From contig NC_135365.1 of assembly GCF_051622035.1 (NCBI RefSeq), positions 29,264,001-29,328,000 of the forward strand: a stretch of 64,000 nucleotides of DNA, given 5' to 3'. The position numbers and the translations under genes were made by a program. This document shows, piece after piece, positions 26,601 through 37,624 of the stretch (positions are counted from its first letter, which is position 1; every line of letters starts with the position of its first letter). The notes under the pieces were generated by a model that made no database searches, was not told the DNA's origin, and saw nothing but the letters and a program-made list of their open reading frames with translations. Source of the stretch: Arctopsyche grandis (lineage: Eukaryota > Arthropoda > Insecta > Trichoptera > Hydropsychidae).

Positions 26601-29020
26601 AATCAAAAAAATAATATACATACATAGCATACATACATACATTTGAAACATTATCTCAAACATATTCCGCGCGCGCACATTAATACTGGAGGAAAAGCCT
26701 GTTCTTCTTGTAACTGTTGTATCCTGCTCGCGCAAATTAAGTGAGTATGTACCGTTTACCATGCACCTTTATTTTTTGATCTTTCGACTTAAGATCTTTC
26801 GATTTTCGATCTTTGCCTTCCGATATTTGCGTTTTCTGTAATTTAACATTCTGGCTCGTCACGGAGACCGGTATATAACAATATAACAATTCCTATGGAC
26901 GTATGGTCCAAATGTCCAGGTTAGGTTATTTCAAGAAAGCCTACATACATACATTGGTACATATCTAGTGCTGCTATTGAAATCTACTCATATGTACTTG
27001 AGCTTTCACCTTCCAAAGTTTGAGATCATCTGTTTCTCTCTTGTTACTTGTTTACCTACTCTCAAAAAGTCATTTTGCCGAGATACAACCGATCTGTCCA
27101 GATGATGGGTTAGGTTTAAAAAATAGACATTGTTACGGGGACAAGTAGGAGATGGTGTAGAAATATTATAGTCACAGTTTTTTTATAAGATCTTCTTTAA
27201 TAGTAGTAAGTATACACGAGATAAGTTTGTATTACACGTTACTAGTTAGTGGTTACTAGTTAAGTCGTCTAATCGCGAGTCACTAGTTAGACGGTTCAAT
27301 TGTAAGTCAGTGATTAGTAAGAGACGGTTCGATCGCAAGTAACTATGTATGTATGTAGTAATCACAAGTTACTAGTAAGGCAGTTTAATCGCAAGTGACT
27401 ATGTATGTAGTAATCACAAGTTACTAGTAAGGCAGTTTAATCGCAAGTGAGGTTCAATAGATCTAACATGAGCATTTATACACAAAAGAATGATAAGCTT
27501 TAACCAATCACAGAATTTTGGTAAATAACAAAGTGATTAAGATACAGAGCAACATCCGTGTGTAAGACAGTTTTAATATTTGATTTATGTATCCTTTGAG
27601 AGTATCGAGACATTATTGAGTAGAAACACAGTTTATCATAGAGATAATAATTGTGATAATAATATTTTAGGGTTTACACGTATCGTGGGACAAAATGCAG
27701 CTATAGCAATAAAGATTATTAAAAGTAATACTTTGTATTTCAACAGGTCATTAACTGTGTCGTCTTATATAGCAATCGTGTTAGAAACTCGCATAAATTA
27801 TAATAGATAAGAAGTTAAGTAGATAGAGTTGATCATAAGTAGTTAAAAATGAAACAGATGTTCAAACTTAAGGTTAAAGGGTATTATACATAAGTATATA
27901 CATAGGTCGTAAGATCCTACCACATAACATCCCCATCGTTAGATTAAACATATGGCGGGAGTGCCATGTGATTTAACAATAAAATTAAAGTATTTTGTAT
28001 AAAGTTTTAAGAATTACAAACATCGTTATAAGAATTCCATGTGATCTAACATGTAAAGTAATAAAGTATTATATAATCACTTACTATAATTATTATAAAA
28101 GTTAAGTTTTTCAAAAGACTCTAATATAAGATGTTACAAAAATAGTAATTGTAAATGTACATGTTATTGAAACCTCTTTTTTTTTTTTTAATATACAAAA
28201 AATTATAAAAATATTGATTATAGGAAAAATCACAAAAATATATAAATTAATCACAAGATTAATAACTATACTATATCAGAAATAGTAAAAGTAATTACAT
28301 GTTTAAACCTATAACAATAAAATTGTATAAATCAATTGAAATAGTAAAGTTGAAAGAATAATAATGATTTTGTATTTGTTTACAAAACTTAATGAAATGA
28401 AAATATAATATACGAATTAATAGAATATAATAATCGTGTAGGACTTTTACAATTGGTATAAATGTATTAAGTTAGTAAGAATTCAATAATATTTTTCTTC
28501 AAGTAATAGTAATACATTGGTTTACTTGAAATCTATAACTATACTATAAATTAGAATAATATATGTTTGTTGAACTGCGAAATACAGATAAAAATTAAAA
28601 AGTTTAAGAATTAAAGATTAAATTATATTATATAATTTTCAAATATAAAGTTTCAGTAAAAGTATTTTGTTATATAAAACATTATAATTATTAAGATTAA
28701 AAGTTTATTTACTTTTCTTAGTAAGGTATTTGTAACCTTTCAATAAGAGATTGGATTGATAAAAGTTAAAGTATTGATTTCCACATATGAAATCAAATTT
28801 TATAATTAGTTTCAAATGATAATTTCATTTTAAATGTGTCTATAATATAATATAATTGTTCAATCAAATCAACGTCTATAATATAATTGTTCAATCAATT
28901 TTTTTTCTAAAACATCCATTGAATTTCAACAGGCACAATAATAATTCATTAAAATGATAAAATAATGTTTCTGAATTATAGAATATAAATTTTTTAAGTA
29001 TAACCTTAAATTGTTTTAAG

Positions 29021-29053
<33 letters not shown>

Positions 29054-32000
29054 CAAATTAAAAATACAAGAATAATAGTTATAAACATTAACAATAATTA
29101 ATAAGATAATTGAGAAATAATGACAACAACAATAATTAATACGATGGTTGGAAATCGCTGAATTAAGTAGATAAAGTAGATAAAGAATTGCTACTTTCGA
29201 AGAGGAATTCGAATAGTTTTTTTATTTAACGTGTTGTATATAGCGTTAACTTTTCGAATATAATATTCCATTACATTATTCTATGATGTATGGTATATTT
29301 TATTTTTGATATCGTCAATATGTGATGACAATATACGTATATGAATAAATTGTCATTGCATTAAAATAATTCAAAAATCTTTTATTTATCAACAACTTTG
29401 TCTTCTTTATTTTTATATTATTGATGTATACATGAGAGTTCAATAATGTTATACATATTTATTTTTAAATATTATGTTCATAGTTCTGTAATAGAACTAA
29501 ATTAATTGTTATTTTTAAATTTCTTTATGTATTTTGCTGGTTATCGACATTTATAAAATATTAATAAAATATAAATTTTAACGTTGAAACTAACATGTCG
29601 ATATTAAACTTTTGGGTATCAGGATAAACTGATTTAATTAAATTTAAACAATTTAATTAATTTTCAAGTCATATTTATTTATAAAATATAAAATATTTCA
29701 TGGGATTCACTGTTATAATAAGATTTATATTTGTTTCTAAGAAATTTACTTTTAGCTTTAGATTTCGGTTTATTTAGGTTTTTATAACTATGTTGGTTTA
29801 CGATTTATATTAGTTGTATGTAGATTGCGAATGTAAATGGTTGTCGATTACTTACAATCTTCTTCTCGAAATTTCACATGGTTTTTTATTTTATTTATTT
29901 TTTATTCTATATTATTTAAAATCAGAAATTAATTTATTTTACGATTTACACTTGCGTATACATACATATGTATGTGTATGTAGTGTATAAGAACATATCA
30001 ATTACGTAATTTATATGTATATGTAATTCTATTCTAATCAGTTTGTTTATAATCCGTGTTACGACGGTGTTATATAGTCATTTGAAATAGTTCGACTGCA
30101 AATGTATGTTCGTTCAAAAGAATAATTTATTTTTTAATTGACAATAAGTAGTTTGAATACATTGAAAAGTTTTACAACTACTGTCAAAATTAGATGTGAA
30201 ATCTATTTTTCGATTAATCTAATACATAAATTATTATATAACTTTAATAAGTGAAACGTAAAAGAGGTTAGTAAAAATAAAGAAATTTCAAATTGTCTGT
30301 TGCAACAATTTATTATTGATTATAATGATTCTTAAAAGAATGAGTTTATGAGTATTAACTATCATCAATTGGAATAGTTTACGTTTTCGATTTAAGTAAT
30401 TGAATTTTTTTTTATTATTATTATTTTTTTTTTTAATATTTCAAAAGCAATTAGTAATATATTTTTTAATTCTCAATTAAATAATATTTATAATAGTAGT
30501 TTTAATTATTCATAATCAAATTATTCAACTCACGTCTAAGTTGTAATAGTGAAACTGAATTCTATATTTTTAAATATGTATAGGTTGTTTATAAATTTTA
30601 TAAACTTAAGATTTTTAAATATATATATTTGATAAGTAAGATTTTCCATAATCTTTTATTCTTTTATGATGAAAGATTTTACACTGACCTTTCATTATTA
30701 ATCTCAAGACGATAATAATTTCTTTATATTCGATAATATATGATTCGAGTATAATAATTCGATAATAATTCCTTTATAGTATTTTAAAATATATTTGACT
30801 TTTCATTTGATATAATTTTTTTTTTCATAGATAGTGATAATTTTAATTATTTATAATTTGAAATAATACATTTTATTTCTTCAACAATATAATGCAATGT
30901 GCTGCATAATATATGATCCTTATGATCCAAAGAGATTCGTCAATCTTAATAAGATAATTTCATTAGTTCATAAGTTTGGTAATGAAATTTTAAAATTCGT
31001 AATAATTTAATCTATGTAGTTCTGATTCCATTATACCATTATATTATATCTGATTCTAATTCCATTATATGGACATACGTTATATGTACGTAGTCAAAAC
31101 AGTAGTGTTGAAGTTAATTTTAACAGATTTATGAACGATATTATAATCGTATTCTTCTAATAATGATTTCTGTTTGATGGACCTAGATTCAAGATCTTTG
31201 ATTTAAAATAGCTATTGACAAGTGATTTATAACAAATGTGAACTTTCAACAGATGAAGTATGTTCTAAAGTTGAATAATTCCATCATTCTAATTTAATTT
31301 TTTTTTTTTTTTTTTGAAAGTATACATTTATGTGAAAAGTAGATATTTAGATATCTTACTTTGTAATATTTAATATTACTAGCTTTGTTAGTGAAAAGAA
31401 AAGAGTTCAGAAAAATAAGGAGTTATAAAGTACGAAATTAGTATTAATTTTGTTGATCTGATCACTTCAATAGATTTTTATTTATTTAATAGAGATGTGA
31501 GGGTTTAAATGTTCCTCATCAAAACTTTGGATTTAAGATAATAATAATAAGTAAATAATCCTAGAGATATTATAATAAGCATCTTTCGCGTATTTGTATT
31601 TTATTTTGGAGAATTCGAATTGGTCGAATTATATTTTATTCCTTTCATTTTATTTTTCAAAATGAAATCCAAAAATGATTATCAAGTTGATACATATTTA
31701 TTCCTAAGTATCAGTAAGTCAATTGATACTTCTATCTTATCTAATATAATAATTTTAAGTATCTAATAGAAATAATTTTTATTTATAGTATATTTATTAT
31801 TTATAACTTCAAATCAATTTTCAAATTTTTTTTTTTTTCATATATGCATTTAGTATACATATACATATTAATAGTATTGTATAGATGAGAGGGATCGTAT
31901 AACCCTATTTATACGATAAATTATTAATTGCTTCAAAATAATCGTCGATAAATGCAAATAAGTTGCTTGTCGATATGTGCATCGATATTACATATATAAT

Positions 32001-35000
32001 ATATCCTTCGTTTATTATTAATTGATTCGATATATGTATGCTTAAATAATATTTAGCATAGTATAATATTTAAATCCTTTTTTTTTTTATAACTAATTAA
32101 TTGCTCTTATGAAATGTTAATAATAGCATACATCACTGTCTGTGATATAATTTAATTCATAATTGAAATTTTTAACTTTATCTGACAACTTTCTGCTTGA
32201 GTTTCTTAAAAAACAACATGTTTTTTTTTATTAAAAATAAAATAATAGATCAAAACAATAAACTAATTTGAATCTATGTATTTATGTTGATGATTTAAAA
32301 TTTAGTATACATACATGTAGAATGTACATACATATGTCATAAGTGATTTTAAAAAGAGAACACTAGTCATAAATCGTGATATTATCTAATTTACGATTCT
32401 TCCTTTGGGTGTTTCCATTATCAGTTTTGTTATTTTTTTTTTTTTTTAGATACTTCCCAGATTAGTATTCGTCTACGGGATTTACGGTTTTACTTTGATT
32501 ATCAATTTCTTATTTCGGAATTACCGAACTCAATAACACATTTTCTATGAAATAGTTAAAACGAGTTGGTTTGATATATTGTCGATACATACAGATAGTT
32601 AAATTGTCAGTTAAATGCATTCAATAAAAATTATTTATTTTTTTATTCTTGATAACATGTTCGCATTCATGTTATTTAAATTTCCGTTACAATATCGATT
32701 ATTGCGATGTACTTGAACGAAAGTGACATGATTTTTAATTTTTATACTTCTTCGAAGTGAATTTATTTTTATTTTTATTTTTACCGTAGGTTTGCATAAC
32801 GTTTTGTTAGTGAATCGAAGTTCATTTATAAATTTATGTTTATTATGTTCGCTTATTTTCATTTTCTTATTTATCTTCATTTTAATAGTTTTATTCATTT
32901 TTATAATTAATTTGTTGAAGACCATATCTTCTGACAAATTAACGAATTCATTTTTAACATAACGTTCAATTATTTTTATTTTATTTTTAATCTTCAGTTT
33001 AAAATTTTTATCATTGCTCAGGAACATATCTTCTGGCAATTTGACTTCTTTAATGAATTCTTCTTTTATATTACGATTAATAATTTTCTTTTTAATTTTC
33101 ATCTTTTTATTTTCATTTAAACGATTGCACAGGATTTTATCATCTGGCAATGTAATTTCTTCAATGGATCCTTCATTAATAATATGATTAATTATTTTAT
33201 TTTTACCTTTTATTTTCGCCTTTTTATTTTCATTTAAACGATTGCACAGGATTTTATCATCTGGCAATGTAATTTCTTCAATGGATCCTTCATTAATAAT
33301 ATGATTAGTTATTTTATTTTTATCTTTTAGTAATTTTAATTCATCAATAGATTCATTATTAATTATTTTTATTTTCGCGTTTTTATTTATATGATTGCAC
33401 AGATTCACATCTGGCAATATTCTTTCATTAATAGATTCTTTATTAATTGTTTCATTTTTATTTAGGCGATATGTATCATCTATCATCGTATCAGCTATCA
33501 TAGTAACATCTATTAACTTATCGTTTACTAACGATTGTGATTCGTTAGAATCAGGAAAAGATTTTGATTCATTAGAATCAAGAAAAGATTCACGTAAATT
33601 TTCAATAATGTTTTTATCATCGTTACAAATAGGTAAATTGGGTAATAATTCATTTTCGATAGACTCTGAATATGAATCAATAGCAGGCGAATGTAATTTT
33701 TTTAAATGAGATATCGTATTCGAATTTAAATTAACTGATGACGATTCGGTTTTATGTTCGATTGAAATATCGTCAACATTATCATCTTCTATTGGAAAAA
33801 CTGTATCGAAGACGGTAAGAGTATTTTTGGTATAATCAAGTATTGCTCCACTTGCTATTAAAAATTCGTTAGGTAATATTCCGTCAAAAGGTAAATTGAA
33901 TTTTTCTATAACCGCTTTATGAGCATTATGTAAATATGTGACATGACGTCTACTTTTAATAATGGGGTTTTCTTTTTTCGGACTTCCATGATCATATGAA
34001 ATAAACGTATTTTGAATTCTTAATATTTTTTTCTCGATATCAAAGCCATTACCTTGAAAAATGAAATCAGCGCCAAGAACGCCGTTAAAATCTTTGTTAA
34101 AGTTGTTATTAATTAATTGGAAAGAGAATGGTAAAATATTATTATTTTCTAAAATTAAATGAACGATATCACGGGAATATTTATTTTGTGATATATTTAA
34201 ATTTTCAATTGATATGAATGAAAAAGAATGAAAAGGGTTAAATAAAAATTTAAGTTTTTTATTATTTGCTTCTACTGCGTCTATTTCTATATAATAGTCA
34301 TAATTAGAATTAATTATTACTTCGTTAATTTTTTCTGGATTTTCTATAAATGATAAGTTTGAATAAACAGGTTCATCGATATATGTCGATTTTTTAAAAT
34401 TTGATTTGGGTTTTCTATAACATCGTCGCGAATATTGATCCGAATATTGTCGTGAATAATAATTGTTGTATGCCATTTTACAAAATAAAATATTTAAATC
34501 AACACATTAAAATAATGCAATAAGGGTATAGTAAAGGAGAAAAGGTTTAGGATTAGGAGAAAAGAAATAGTCTCTTATCTGAATTTTTGTTGATGAAACT
34601 GGATGATGATATACACATAGTGCTGGATCTGCTTGGATCTCGAGTTGTACTCGTACGTGCTGCTAGTTCTGCGTCACGGACTTGCGATGTCCTCAGAGGT
34701 TGCACCGTTTCCTTTGAAGATTATATGGTAGATCTGCTTTCTCTGCATACTGTGAATTGGCTCTGCACACTGTCTGCTTTCTTGTCAGTTGTCCCGTTAG
34801 AAGTTAGAAGTCTCCGCTTAGAAGATTCTGGTAGTTGGATTTTTCGCTAGATTTTAAGGATGAAAATCCACCTGGTCCACTTCGAAGTTGTCTATACAAC
34901 GGTTGTTCCTTCGTTTAGTAGTGATGTCCAGTTGTTCAGCTATATCCGCACCCGCTGCCACCAATTTTTATGTTACGGGGACAAGTAGGAGATGGTGTAG

Positions 35001-36183
35001 AAATATTATAGTCACAGTTTTTTTATAAGATCTTCTTTAATAGTAGTAAGTATACACGAGATAAGTTTGTATTACACGTTACTAGTTAGTGGTTACTAGT
35101 TAAGTCGTCTAATCGCGAGTCACTAGTTAGACGGTTCAATTGTAAGTCAGTGATTAGTAAGAGACGGTTCGATCGCAAGTAACTATGTATGTATGTAGTA
35201 ATCACAAGTTACTAGTAAGGCAGTTTAATCGCAAGTGACTATGTATGTAGTAATCACAAGTTACTAGTAAGGCAGTTTAATCGCAAGTGAGGTTCAATAG
35301 ATCTAACATGAGCATTTATACACAAAAGAATGATAAGCTTTAACCAATCACAGAATTTTGGTAAATAACAAAGTGATTAAGATACAGAGCAACATCCGTG
35401 TGTAAGACAGTTTTAATATTTGATTTATGTATCCTTTGAGAGTATCGAGACATTATTGAGTAGAAACACAGTTTATCATAGAGATAATAATTGTGATAAT
35501 AATATTTTAGGGTTTACACGTATCGTGGGACAAAATGCAGCTATAGCAATAAAGATTATTAAAAGTAATACTTTGTATTTCAACAGGTCATTAACTGTGT
35601 CGTCTTATATAGCAATCGTGTTAGAAACTCGCATAAATTATAATAGATAAGAAGTTAAGTAGATAGAGTTGATCATAAGTAGTTAAAAATGAAACAGATG
35701 TTCAAACTTAAGGTTAAAGGGTATTATACATAAGTATATACATAGGTCGTAAGATCCTACCACATAACAACATATTACAGCTTTAATTCATATATTTATA
35801 TGTATGTACATTGGACACTTTATGTTCCAGGATCTCTAGTTGCTTCAACTGCCATAGCTGAAAAGCAAAAGCAACATTTTGAAGAAATGAAAGGGAGCAT
35901 GAACAGTGAACGTTGGTCAGTCTACGGCGAATATTTCGAAAAAATAAGTAATCACCTAAGCACGTTATCGTTTTCAAAGCCTGCCGATTCGGTGAAAGAC
36001 AACGTGCTCATGGAGAAGATGATGGCAGCCATTTTGGATCAAGAACCCGATCCCTCGTATCTTCATCAACCATGGCGTTACGCATTCTATCACACTCTGT
36101 GCAGAATCACACCTACGAAAATTCGGCAATGGCTTGTCGGCAAATTTATGCGTATGCCTAAGTTCACGTCAACTCGCAGTTAA
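23648..36183 (+). CDS. sro: Short-chain dehydrogenase/reductase, probable Shroud (ecdysteroid biosynthesis), 3 exons
   Basis: Exons 23648-23972, 24785-25117 and 35831-36183, with GT..AG introns of 812 and 10,713 bp and matching phases. The better start is probably the ATG at 23660 (332 residues); an in-frame ATG at 23648 adds four residues, and an upstream exon joined at the ACAG before 23660 is possible. From Met 23660: cofactor-binding SGCDSGLG (27-34), NNAG (111-114), Asn136, Ser172, Tyr185 and Lys189 (YAATK), so the full classical SDR catalytic set is present. The AVINNAGVMVFG and VVNFIPGS segments and the long C-terminal substrate region resemble the beta-hydroxybutyrate/retinol dehydrogenase-like branch that includes Drosophila Shroud and silkworm Nm-g, which act in the 'black box' of ecdysone synthesis. 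Family membership is sure; the sro name is from memory of those proteins. Intron 2 carries an 8.6-kb retroelement. Confidence 0.85.
24321..24652 (+). mobile_element. tRNA-derived SINE in SDR intron 1
   Basis: The head has TAGTGGTTAGCAT (A box) and GAGTTCAAATTCC (decayed B box). The body matches 15113-15464, and the 3' end (near 24617-24650) is a degraded version of the same hairpin, ending CTCCCTGGTATA. The copy is more diverged than the one at 15113 and ends about 130 bp before exon 2. Confidence 0.75.
25333..25373. repeat. SINE-type 3' hairpin, second variant stem
   Basis: CCATTGTGGC ... GCCACAATGG is a perfect 10-bp stem. The loop starts ATTACAGGAAGAACC and ends TAATGC, so it aligns with the loop of the hairpin at 15116-15155 while the stem is different on both arms. 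Some body-like sequence follows on the right. Confidence 0.6.
25899..26061. mobile_element. Small MITE with AGGGCTTTTTTT ends
   Basis: AGGGCTTTTTTTCCC at the left mirrors AAAAAAAGCCCT at the right. The core includes AACGCGGTGGAACGGCGTTC and then CGGCACC. Related copies occur at 47491-47664 and, partial and inverted, at 60441-60487. It is non-coding; the superfamily is uncertain (hAT-like suggested). Confidence 0.65.
27131..27929 (-). repeat. LTR, left copy (3' LTR of the minus-strand element)
   Basis: 799 bp, TGTTACGGGG ... CCACATAACA on the + strand. Contains a minisatellite-like array (about 27240-27450) with repeats of TTACTAGTAAGGCAGTTTAA and related variants around AATCGCAAGT. Confidence 0.92.
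27930..32634. other. Non-coding internal part of the LTR element
   Basis: 4.7 kb with very high A+T, many poly-T runs on the + strand (for example near 29020-29045 and 31300-31315), and no frame of note on either strand. I could not recognise reverse transcriptase, integrase or envelope remnants. Confidence 0.6.
32635..34476 (-). CDS. Retroelement ORF (613 aa): retropepsin-like segments without DTG, charged repeats, RNase H-like tail
   Basis: First open frame after the 5' LTR. Residues about 60-175 look like a Gypsy retropepsin: at the place of the catalytic DTG[AS] motif there is FNPFHSFSF, so the active-site Asp is lost, yet the later signature GVLGADF is kept. A second, similar C-terminal half follows (FDGILPNEFL ... 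GAILDYTKNTLTV). Then come acidic residues and a Lys/Asn/Ile-rich tandem array whose units read INEGSIEEITLPDDKILC followed by NRLNENKK. Two units are almost identical over 117 bp of DNA (33111-33227 and 33228-33344), and others are more diverged. The protein ends NNMNANMLSRIKK, which recalls the NADALSRI end of Gypsy RNase H. Reverse transcriptase is absent. It looks like a pol gene whose middle was replaced by repeats; being open for 613 codons is unexpected. It is probably not an active protease. Confidence 0.75.
   Translation of the reverse strand: MAYNNYYSRQYSDQYSRRCYRKPKSNFKKSTYIDEPVYSNLSFIENPEKINEVIINSNYDYYIEIDAVEANNKKLKFLFNPFHSFSFISIENLNISQNKYSRDIVHLILENNNILPFSFQLINNNFNKDFNGVLGADFIFQGNGFDIEKKILRIQNTFISYDHGSPKKENPIIKSRRHVTYLHNAHKAVIEKFNLPFDGILPNEFLIASGAILDYTKNTLTVFDTVFPIEDDNVDDISIEHKTESSSVNLNSNTISHLKKLHSPAIDSYSESIENELLPNLPICNDDKNIIENLRESFLDSNESKSFPDSNESQSLVNDKLIDVTMIADTMIDDTYRLNKNETINKESINERILPDVNLCNHINKNAKIKIINNESIDELKLLKDKNKITNHIINEGSIEEITLPDDKILCNRLNENKKAKIKGKNKIINHIINEGSIEEITLPDDKILCNRLNENKKMKIKKKIINRNIKEEFIKEVKLPEDMFLSNDKNFKLKIKNKIKIIERYVKNEFVNLSEDMVFNKLIIKMNKTIKMKINKKMKISEHNKHKFINELRFTNKTLCKPTVKIKIKINSLRRSIKIKNHVTFVQVHRNNRYCNGNLNNMNANMLSRIKK
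34971..35769 (-). repeat. LTR, right copy (5' LTR of the minus-strand element)
   Basis: Same 799-bp sequence as 27131-27929; block by block I found no difference, including the tandem array at about 35080-35290. It ends only 61 bp before SDR exon 3. Confidence 0.92.
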
Positions 36184-37379
36184 TTTAATATTCTGTGTAT
36201 CAATATGAAAAGTCTTATCTTACCTACATATGTATATAGTCCTCGGAAATCTTAGTAGAACTATGTATGGTGTGCAGATCCGTAGCGATGTTTTTGGCGC
36301 CCTTGGCAAGTATAAAATTTGGCGACCCTTTAATATTTTTTCATTACATTTAAATAATTTATTTAATTTAAAAAATACACATTTATTTAAATATTTAAAT
36401 TAAACATTTTAAAATAAAATTACAAAAAAAAAAACAATTATTATTTATATTATTAATGTCCCACATGACAATTTCGCAATAAATATCATATTATAAAAGG
36501 AATCAGTGCACTTAAAACACAATAAAATTTCGTGATTTTTATTTTTTTGTCGTTTGTTTATCATTTATTTTAATTTTTACATACCTCCTTTACGTTTCAC
36601 TTACGATTACAATTCAGGAAAAAGTTTGCCTCTTATCCGATCGTTTTCATACTTTGCTATATTGCCCTTTTTGGTCATCAATATAAGTAAATGGATCCTC
36701 CGCCATTACGATGGTGCAAAAATAAGACGCGTTTGAAATTTGGATTTTTGAAATGTGCCTGACGTCTATCCAGTTCTTAGTTTTAAACATAGATGGCGAT
36801 AGTAAAATAAAATTATTGTAAATGGTTGTTTCAAATAAATTTTTCTTTATCTAAAACCACATAGCTGTCTTGACCGGTAACCAATAACATTTTTAACAAC
36901 TTAACCATTAATTATTACAGATACAAAAAATTAAAGACAAATTTTCCATGAATTTGGCGTTAGCAATGTCTGTTTATCAAAATTGATATTACTTGCTAAT
37001 TCAATTTCTCTTATATATTTGTTATAATATTATACTTAGATGTTTTTTTATAATTCAATTTAGGACAATGTTCAGTAACTATTTTCTCGAAAATTCCTAA
37101 AATCATTATCGAGCCCCTTCATTAATAACGATGATCTCTAAATATCCCGTTCTATCTGCTGAAGTGCAATGTAAACCGTATTATATTTATCAAGTATGAG
37201 ATTCCACAGATTTAAAAATTCAAGAAACTTATAATTGTACATTTGAAAGTTTCGCAAGTGAGTGTGAATTAGCAAAATTATGATCGTATTTTATTATGTT
37301 TAAAACTGAAAGTACATATGTATGTATGTACATGTCCTCATACTGAATCGTGAACATCCATCCATTGGTTTCGATTTTA
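36184..37379. other. SDR 3' flank, AT-rich
   Basis: Follows the SDR stop. Several AATAAA motifs (first at about 36414, also about 36478 and 36520) could serve polyadenylation. A GGCGCCCTTGGCAAG phrase at 36297-36312 resembles hAT-type ends also seen near 42783, so part of this is repeat. No coding region seen. Confidence 0.4.
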
Positions 37380-37596
37380 AACCGAAACCGGGGAACCGTT
37401 TCAACAATGAAATCAGCAAAAATGGCAAACTCTGATAGGAAACGATCGACCTGGAGTCACAAATATCCAAATCTGGCCAGCAGCATTGCATATATACTCG
37501 GAATAAATTCTTTTCAATCAGGGTCAACTCACGGGATCGAACCCGGCGCCTCTCGATGCTAGGCAAAAGCCCAACCACCCATTCATGCAGCGGGCT
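37380..37596 (-). mobile_element. tRNA-derived SINE fragment (minus strand)
   Basis: On the minus strand: an intact B box (GGGTTCGATCCCGTGAG) within a tRNA-like head, then GGTCGATCGTTTCCTATCAG and GTTTGCCATTTT. It lacks the 3' hairpin tail. The tRNA-like head differs from that of 15113-15464, so this is a second subfamily, shared with 44641-45056. Confidence 0.7.
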
Positions 37597-37624
37597 AGTA
37601 ATATAATGCAGTATTTAATACTCT

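Larger units (their letters stand above)
25118..27130. other. SDR intron 2, left part, with small repeats
   Basis: Holds a variant SINE-type hairpin (25333-25373), a MITE (25899-26061) and plain AT-rich sequence. I see no coding exon. Confidence 0.5.
27131..35769 (-). mobile_element. Gypsy-type LTR retroelement (8.6 kb), recent, non-autonomous, in SDR intron 2
   Basis: Two direct 799-bp LTRs (27131-27929 and 34971-35769) that I could not tell apart by eye, each with TGT..ACA ends. The element is flanked by ACAT on both sides (27127-27130 and 35770-35773), a 4-bp target duplication as made by Gypsy integrases. Orientation is minus: beside the right-hand LTR, on the minus strand, is a primer-binding-site-like TTGGTGGCAGCGGGTGCGG, and beside the left-hand LTR is a purine tract GATGGGGA. 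The only long reading frame is 34476-32635. No reverse transcriptase or integrase is readable in the remaining 4.7 kb, which is very AT-rich. It must therefore rely on a partner element. It lies wholly within the 10.7-kb intron of the SDR gene and opposes its transcription. Confidence 0.9.

Noticed and set aside
27340..27450. Regular repeats suggesting a CRISPR array
   Set aside because: This is a eukaryotic LTR minisatellite with contiguous units and no spacers or cas genes.
27580..27810. 76-codon frame present twice (also 35420-35650)
   Set aside because: It is simply the same frame in both identical LTRs.
34587..34850. 87-codon + strand frame near the right LTR
   Set aside because: Antisense to the leader region of the minus-strand retroelement, with no recognisable product.
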